From Collinsella aerofaciens (lineage in GTDB: Bacteria; Actinomycetota; Coriobacteriia; Coriobacteriales; Coriobacteriaceae): a stretch of DNA of 64,000 nucleotides. The notes below the pieces were generated by a model that was given only the letters and a program-made list of their open reading frames with translations, was not told the origin of the DNA and made no database searches. Location of the stretch: positions 1,054,001-1,118,000 of the forward strand of contig NZ_CP024160.1 in the NCBI RefSeq assembly GCF_002736145.1. Direction: 5' to 3'. This document shows positions 57,111-64,000 of this stretch, piece after piece (the first letter of the stretch is position 1; each line of letters starts with the position of its first letter). The translations under genes were made by a program, and so were the position numbers.

Positions 57111-58001
57111 CTACGCGTTAATGTCCTTAAAGCCCTCACCGAAGGTTTCCGTAACGTCGGCAACCGTCACGATGGCATGAGGATCGCGCTCGCACACAAT
57201 GGTCTTGAGCGTATTGAGCTCGCGACGGCTCACGATGACCATGATCACCGGCTTCTCGGCGCCCGAATACATGCCGGTCGCCTTTAATTTGGTGCAGCCG
57301 CGGCCCAGACCATACATGATGTCGGCCGCGATATCGGGGAAGTTGTCCGAGATGATGAGTACCATACGACGCTTGTTGCCGCCATCGACCACCGCATCGA
57401 TCACATAGCCGCTAATCACCATCGAAAGTCCTGCGTACAGGGCATTTTCGAGCGAGAAGACCGGAGCCGATGCCGCGCATACGGCAACATCGATTGCCAT
57501 AACGGTCGAGCCCACCGGCAGCGAGGTGTTACGCGAGATGATCTGGCCAATCGTGTCCGAGCCGCCGGTGTTGGCGCCGGCACGCAGCACCATGCCGTAA
57601 CCGATACCCGTAATAATGCCGCCCCACATAGCGGGAAGCATCAGGTCCGCATGCGCCAGAGGTGCTACAAACGGGGCGAACAGGTCGGTAAAGAAGCCCA
57701 GCAGCACAAAGCCCGTCGCCGTCTGCACCACGTAGAACATGCCGCCCTCGCGCATAACGACCAACAACAGCAAGGCGTTCATCACGATCGTCTGAATACC
57801 AACTGGAAGCGATAGGCCGCGCGATGCACCGACCGCCTGGATAATGGTGGCAAGGCCCGTAACGCCACCGGCAGCAAGGCCGTTGGGAATCAAAAACAGG
57901 TCGGTCGCAATAGCGGCCAGAGCGCACCCCAACATAATCTGGGGCAGGTCGTGAAAGAAGTTCATCGAAAGAATGCGCTTGATGTCCAGACGGTATGCCA
58001 C
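57111..58001 (-). CDS. YitT-family membrane protein
   Basis: 296 aa from a GTG at 58001 placed after GGGAGG. A TTG at 58079 extends the frame but would place the start before the terminator hairpin. Five or six hydrophobic helices (LPQIMLGCALAAIATDLFLIPNGLAAGGVTG is typical) precede a C-terminal DUF2179 domain (GVTLVI-like VTVADVTETFGEGF end). Function unknown in most bacteria. The gene directly follows the terminator and a structured leader behind prfB. Confidence 0.88.
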   Translation of the reverse strand: MAYRLDIKRILSMNFFHDLPQIMLGCALAAIATDLFLIPNGLAAGGVTGLATIIQAVGASRGLSLPVGIQTIVMNALLLLVVMREGGMFYVVQTATGFVLLGFFTDLFAPFVAPLAHADLMLPAMWGGIITGIGYGMVLRAGANTGGSDTIGQIISRNTSLPVGSTVMAIDVAVCAASAPVFSLENALYAGLSMVISGYVIDAVVDGGNKRRMVLIISDNFPDIAADIMYGLGRGCTKLKATGMYSGAEKPVIMVIVSRRELNTLKTIVCERDPHAIVTVADVTETFGEGFKDINA

Positions 58002-58013
58002 GCTGCCTCCCTC

Positions 58014-58042
58014 AAAAAAGCGCACCCCATCGGATGCGCTTT
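58014..58042 (-). terminator. Terminator between prfB and yitT, abutting yitT ribosome site
   Basis: AAAGCGCA / TGCGCTTT stem followed on the minus strand by TTTTTT; the yitT GGGAGG starts 2 bases later. It may end prfB transcripts or act as an attenuator for yitT. Confidence 0.75.
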
Positions 58043-58165
58043 GAACTTTTGTATTCGATTCTACCGATTCGCCGGACAAAAACCACCCCTGCGCAGGGTC
58101 TACTCTGGATACAAAACCACACCGCTCGGAGGGTTTTAATCCATTTCCACATAAACCCGGGCGGT
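58043..58165 (-). promoter_or_regulatory. Possible structured leader upstream of yitT
   Basis: Between prfB and the terminator lie AAAACC ... GGTTTT and CCCTGCGCAGGG pairings on the minus strand. A leader of this length ending in a terminator just ahead of a ribosome-binding site is the layout of an attenuator or riboswitch. No known riboswitch class recognised. Confidence 0.35.
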
Positions 58166-59313
58166 TTATGCAGATGGGGTCTCCGCGTCAGCGTTGCCAG
58201 TGGCCCAGCGATGGTAGCCAATAACAAACGGGTCCAGGTCGCCATCGTCAAGAACGGCCTCGACATTGCTGGTCTCCACGCCCGAGCGCAGATCCTTGAC
58301 CATCTGGTACGGGTAGAGCACGTAGCTGCGAATCTGGTTGCCAAAACCAATCGTGGTCTTGGGCCCGCGGATCTCGTCGAGCGCCTCGGCACGCTTTTCG
58401 AGCTCAATCTCGTACAGGCGAGCCTTGAGGATCTGCATGCACGCGGCCTTGTTCTGGATCTGGCTGCGCTCGTTTTGGCAGGTAACCACAATGCCGCTGG
58501 GAAAATGCGTCACGCGCACGGCGGAGTCGGTGGTGTTGACACCCTGACCGCCCGGGCCGCTTGCATGGTACACGTCGACGCGAATGTCGTCGGGACTAAT
58601 CTCGATGTCGATATCATCGGGTAGCACGGGGATGACCTCGACGCCAGCGAACGTGGTCTGGCGGCGCTTCTTGTCGTCGGTGGGGCTAATGCGCACCAAG
58701 CGGTGGACGCCGGCCTCGGCGCGCAGCATGCCAAATGCGTCCTTGCCCTCGACGGTAAAGGTCGCGCGGTCGATGCCGATGACCTCGGCCGCGGGACAGT
58801 CGTTGATGGTGACCTTCCAGCCGCGACGCTGGCAGTACTTCATGTACATCTTAAAGAGCATGAAGGTCCAGTCCTGGGCCTCCAGGCCACCCTGTCCGGG
58901 CTTGATGGTCACAATGGCATCGCCGTGATCGAACTCACCGGTAAACCAGCTCGAAAGCTCGAGCTGGTCGATAGCGCGGGCCAGGCGTTCTGCCGTAGCG
59001 GCAGCCTCCTCGCGCAATGCGGCGGCATCGGGGTCATCCCCCATCTCCTCGGCAAGCTCCAGCGCCGCGCGGGCGTCAGATAGCTCGCCGCGTGCGGTGT
59101 CCACGGAAGCGATATCTTCCTTGGTGCGCGCAATCTTCTCCATGGTGGCACGGGCGGCGTCGGCGTCATCCCAAAAGCCAGGGGCGACACTTTTGGCCTC
59201 GAGCTCGGTCACGCGCGTGCGCTTTTCGTCCAAATGGAGATACGATTCGACCTCACCGAGCCGGTCCGCAAACGCGTCCAGCTCGGCGGGCGTTACCTCT
59301 AAAGCCTCAGCCA

Positions 59314-59314
<1 letters not shown>
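58166..59314 (-). CDS. prfB: Peptide chain release factor 2
   Basis: 382 aa in one frame, ATG at 59314. GGQ motif in SGPGGQGVN and the stop-codon recognition region ADDKKRRQTTFA-like SPTDDKKRRQTTFAG. There is no in-frame UGA or CUUUGA slip site, so the usual programmed frameshift is absent. It terminates at UGA/UAA. The ATG overlaps the last base of the secA stop (TAATG), so translation may be coupled. Confidence 0.95.
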
Positions 59315-62121
<2,807 letters not shown>

Positions 62122-62253
62122 GTGGTTTTCCTTTTTGGCCATCGCCCACGCCGTGCAGCTGCGGGCGAGTTAAACACAGATAATTGTACTTTAGCCAAAC
62201 AAGGCGCTGCCTATGCGGTCGACCTCAACCGCCACGTAATAACTACGACCAAC

Positions 62254-62284
62254 CTGCCAAATAGGGACTGGTTTATTTTGGCAG
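62254..62284. repeat. REP-like palindrome upstream of secA
   Basis: CTGCCAAA ... TTTGGCAG with AGGGACTGG; matches the element at 50125 in word order. Confidence 0.6.
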
Positions 62285-62317
62285 CTTTTATCTGGGAAAA
62301 CGCTGTCTCTCTGCCAT

Positions 62318-62384
62318 TTGGTGCAAACCAACCTGTCCCCTTCGCACCAATCTGGTGCAATGGGGACAGGTTGGTTTGCACCAA
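62318..62384. repeat. Perfect palindrome with 23-bp arms
   Basis: Arms 62318-62340 and 62362-62384 are exact reverse complements containing CCTGTCCCC / GGGGACAGG. The 21-nt loop holds a smaller CACCA/TGGTG hairpin. It shares words with 27447-27494. Confidence 0.85.
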
Positions 62385-62391
62385 TAAAATG

Positions 62392-62426
62392 AAAAGGGCC
62401 GCGCACCCAAATGGGTGCGCGGCCCT
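62392..62426 (-). terminator. Terminator of rpmE
   Basis: GGGCCGCGCACCC / GGGTGCGCGGCCC stem with AAAT loop; minus strand continues TTTTCATTTT. Confidence 0.9.
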
Positions 62427-62462
62427 CATGCCATGAATGCGAGTGTTTCCGCGGCGAGCTAT

Positions 62463-62888
62463 TTACTCAGCAGCCTCGGTGGTCTCGGCCTCGGCAGCGG
62501 CCTCCTCGACGGGAGCCTCTGCGGGAGCCTCGGCGGCCTGCTTGGCAGCCTCCTCGGCAAACTTAGCAGCACGCTTGGCCTTCTCGGCAGCCTTAGCCTC
62601 AGCGGCGGCCTTGCGAGCGGCCTCGGCCTCAGCAGCCTTGGCGGCCTTGGCAGCCTTGGCCTCCTCGGCCTTCTTGAGCTGGGCGGCAGCGGCGCCACCG
62701 AACTTGTCGGCGAAGCGCTGGACGCGTCCACCGGTGTCGACGAACTTCTGCTGGCCGGTGTAGAACGGGTGGCACTCGTTGCAAAGCTCGACCTTCATCT
62801 CGGACACGGTAGCGTGCGTCTTGAAGGTGTTGCCGCAGGAGCACGTCACCGTGCACTCGACATACTGGGGATGGATACCCTGCTTCAT
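62463..62888 (-). CDS. rpmE: Ribosomal protein bL31 with long Ala/Glu tail
   Basis: 141 aa, about twice the normal 65-80. Residues 1-68 are a zinc-binding bL31 (CSCGNTF.. and [13 protein letters not shown], residues 16-45). Residues 70-141 are Ala/Glu/Lys-rich helix-forming sequence ending in acidic Ala/Glu repeats. The tail is in the same frame with a normal stop, so it is part of the protein. It may reach out from the ribosome. Terminator after the gene. Confidence 0.94.
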   Translation of the reverse strand: MKQGIHPQYVECTVTCSCGNTFKTHATVSEMKVELCNECHPFYTGQQKFVDTGGRVQRFADKFGGAAAAQLKKAEEAKAAKAAKAAEAEAARKAAAEAKAAEKAKRAAKFAEEAAKQAAEAPAEAPVEEAAAEAETTEAAE

Positions 62889-63177
62889 GGTAGGACTCCT
62901 TATTGGTCAGGCGCTGGTTACCGATCAGCGCATAAGGCGTCTTGGTTTCCGACCAAGACAACAAACTCGGCTATGGTACCACGGCGCCGCGTGTCCCACA
63001 AAAGGTTCACGGTCTTTTCGGAACGACACGAATCTGACCCATCGAAACACATCTCCACCGTTCCTTCAACTGGGAAAATGCCGTCCCCGGGGCCTGAGAA
63101 GGGCCCCGGGGACGTTCGACTGACTGCGGGAACGGCCTTTCCGCTCAATGTGTTCGGCTGAGATCGGAAATCAACCA

Positions 63178-63196
63178 AACTGAACTAGGTTCAGTT
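63178..63196. repeat. Short perfect inverted repeat
   Basis: AACTGAAC / GTTCAGTT with 3-bp centre, operator-like in size, in the gap downstream of the small secreted protein gene. No gene start is close, so a regulatory role is doubtful. Confidence 0.4.
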
Positions 63197-63204
63197 GACA
63201 TGGT

Positions 63205-63240
63205 TAAAAACGAGGGGCGACGCTTTTGCGTCACCCCTCG
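63205..63240 (-). terminator. Terminator of the secreted-protein/ABC unit
   Basis: CGAGGGGCGACGC / GCGTCACCCCTCG stem with TTTT loop, then TTTTTAACC on the minus strand. Confidence 0.88.
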
Positions 63241-63255
63241 TCCCGGCCGGTTGCT

Positions 63256-63600
63256 TTAGTTGTACACACGGTAGTTACACTTGAACTGGGTTATGTGTCC
63301 ATAGTTGGAGCGGTACCAACCCGACGTATAGCTGATTGCCTCTGCGCCTAGATAGTCGTAGCCCTTGTTGTAGCGAAGCTGACGGTAGGTCGTGTCGTAC
63401 TCTGCTACGTAAAACGTGTCTCCAGAGAAGGCTTTGTACCGGTCCTTAACCGTCGAAGCCATGTACGCGGGTTCGACATCGCCTTTCTCCCCGTTGAGCG
63501 CATAGACGGGTGCCGCGATTCCGCATAAAGCCGTTGCCACGAGGATGGCGTAGACAGCCATGCGCGACGCATTGGACTTCAGCTGTTCAAATAGTTTCAT
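63256..63600 (-). CDS. Small secreted protein of unknown function
   Basis: 114 aa from the ATG at 63600, with GAGGTGA nearby; a GTG three codons earlier is too close to that site. A basic N-terminus, a hydrophobic helix (about 15-33) and a likely signal-peptidase site after VYA form a signal peptide. The mature part (~80 residues) is rich in Tyr, Lys and Ser with one Cys. It follows the ABC transporter ATPase gene by one base gap, so it may be its cargo or an accessory peptide. Family unknown. Confidence 0.7.
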   Translation of the reverse strand: MKLFEQLKSNASRMAVYAILVATALCGIAAPVYALNGEKGDVEPAYMASTVKDRYKAFSGDTFYVAEYDTTYRQLRYNKGYDYLGAEAISYTSGWYRSNYGHITQFKCNYRVYN

Positions 63601-63601
63601 G

Positions 63602-64000
63602 TCATTCACCTCGCTCGTATGTATCGAGGTATTCCTGCTTGAGCGTCTGCGAGGACGACTTGATCTTTTCCACGAGCGTGCCGGCCTCGATGAAGTAGAA
63701 CGAGTTGGTGAGGTCTGCCAGGTCGTCGAGTAGATGGCTTGAAATGAGCACGCTGCGTCCCCGCGCCACCTCGCTGCGCATCGCGTCGCAGGAGGTTTTC
63801 CGTTTTCCCGGATCGAGGCCGTTCAGCGGTTCATCGAGGATAAGGTACGGGCAATCGGTCGCTATCGCCATGGCAAGCTTTACCTGCTGCTTCATTCCTG
63901 TCGAGAGTTTACGGGTCGGCTTGTCGAGATATGGGGAGATTCCGAGGGAGTCGCAGAGCGAGTCGATGTCGGCGGCCGATTTCCACGCCTCCCTAACGAA
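63602..64000 (-). CDS. ABC transporter ATP-binding protein, N-terminal part cut by window edge
   Basis: The frame enters from the right edge and ends at 63602. About 132 codons of the C-terminal half are visible: ABC signature LSTGMKQQVKLA, Walker B YLILDEPLNGLDP, and the H-loop SSHLLDDL. It would be an exporter-type ATPase (the LSTGMKQ form is typical of ABC-2-type antibiotic or peptide export). Permease genes would lie to the right or be absent. The stop overlaps the ribosome site of the secreted-protein gene. Confidence 0.88.
   Translation of the reverse strand, partial: FVREAWKSAADIDSLCDSLGISPYLDKPTRKLSTGMKQQVKLAMAIATDCPYLILDEPLNGLDPGKRKTSCDAMRSEVARGRSVLISSHLLDDLADLTNSFYFIEAGTLVEKIKSSSQTLKQEYLDTYERGE

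Larger units (their letters stand above)
62889..63255. other. Intergenic gap with hairpins
   Basis: 367 bp. Holds a GC hairpin at 63083-63113 (GTCCCCGGGGCC / GGCCCCGGGGAC) without T tract, an inverted repeat AACTGAAC-TAG-GTTCAGTT at 63178-63196, and the terminator at 63205-63240. No gene seen. Confidence 0.6.

Overview
The window looks like chromosomal DNA of a Coriobacteriia actinobacterium, most likely Collinsella or a close relative. This rests on the high GC content, the typical coriobacterial gene neighbourhoods (secA-prfB-yitT-transketolase halves-ftsE/ftsX; rnr; smpB; MurNAc salvage) and gut-anaerobe gene content. The taxon is an inference, because no rRNA gene is present.

Positions 1-24000 hold an accessory island. 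A long minus-strand operon (20574 down to 4322) encodes two zinc-ribbon P-loop GTPases, a GAP1-type GTPase-associated protein, a zinc-ribbon/fibronectin-III protein, an Hsp70-vWA fusion, a second Hsp70, a GrpE-like exchange factor, and small membrane or zinc-ribbon proteins. It is bracketed by two kinase/FHA pairs pointing in opposite directions: minus-strand kinase plus FHA at 719-3564, and plus-strand FHA plus kinase at 20855-23963. The right-hand FHA gene is split by a run of eight C and would be intact with nine, so it may be phase variable. A 12-bp palindrome, TGTTGCGCAACA (one copy carries a single mismatch), lies 55-63 bp upstream of the start codons of all three minus-strand transcription units and ties the island together. 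I read the island as a GTPase/chaperone/kinase signalling or conflict system. Parts of it belong to families described in bacterial conflict-system surveys; I do not recognise this full assembly.

Positions 24000-32250 hold a copper module (copA, copZ, csoR, with a CsoR-type operator in the copA promoter), a zinc-ribbon membrane protein, an amidohydrolase, an AbiEi/DUF559-like protein and an unknown gene. An unusual family of palindromic repeats occurs here and again near 38.7 kb: about 59-bp units with arms like TGTCTCGATCTGTAACA, spaced at a regular ~80 bp.

Positions 32251-43000 hold gltD-gltB (glutamate synthase), mntH, a rubredoxin with a flavin reductase (a split form of high-molecular-weight rubredoxin), smpB, a TPR-like gene, and tRNA-Glu and tRNA-Gln. 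Positions 43200-50100 hold an unknown gene, an ArsC/Spx-like protein, a MurNAc salvage cluster (murR-murQ-murP-mupG), a VanZ-like protein and a serine recombinase.

Positions 50281-62900 are housekeeping: rnr, ftsX/ftsE, split transketolase, yitT, prfB, secA and rpmE. The last 700 bp start an ABC transporter region with a small secreted protein. A second dispersed palindrome family (core GGGACAGG, REP-like) and one 119-bp hairpin element sit in intergenic gaps across the right two thirds.
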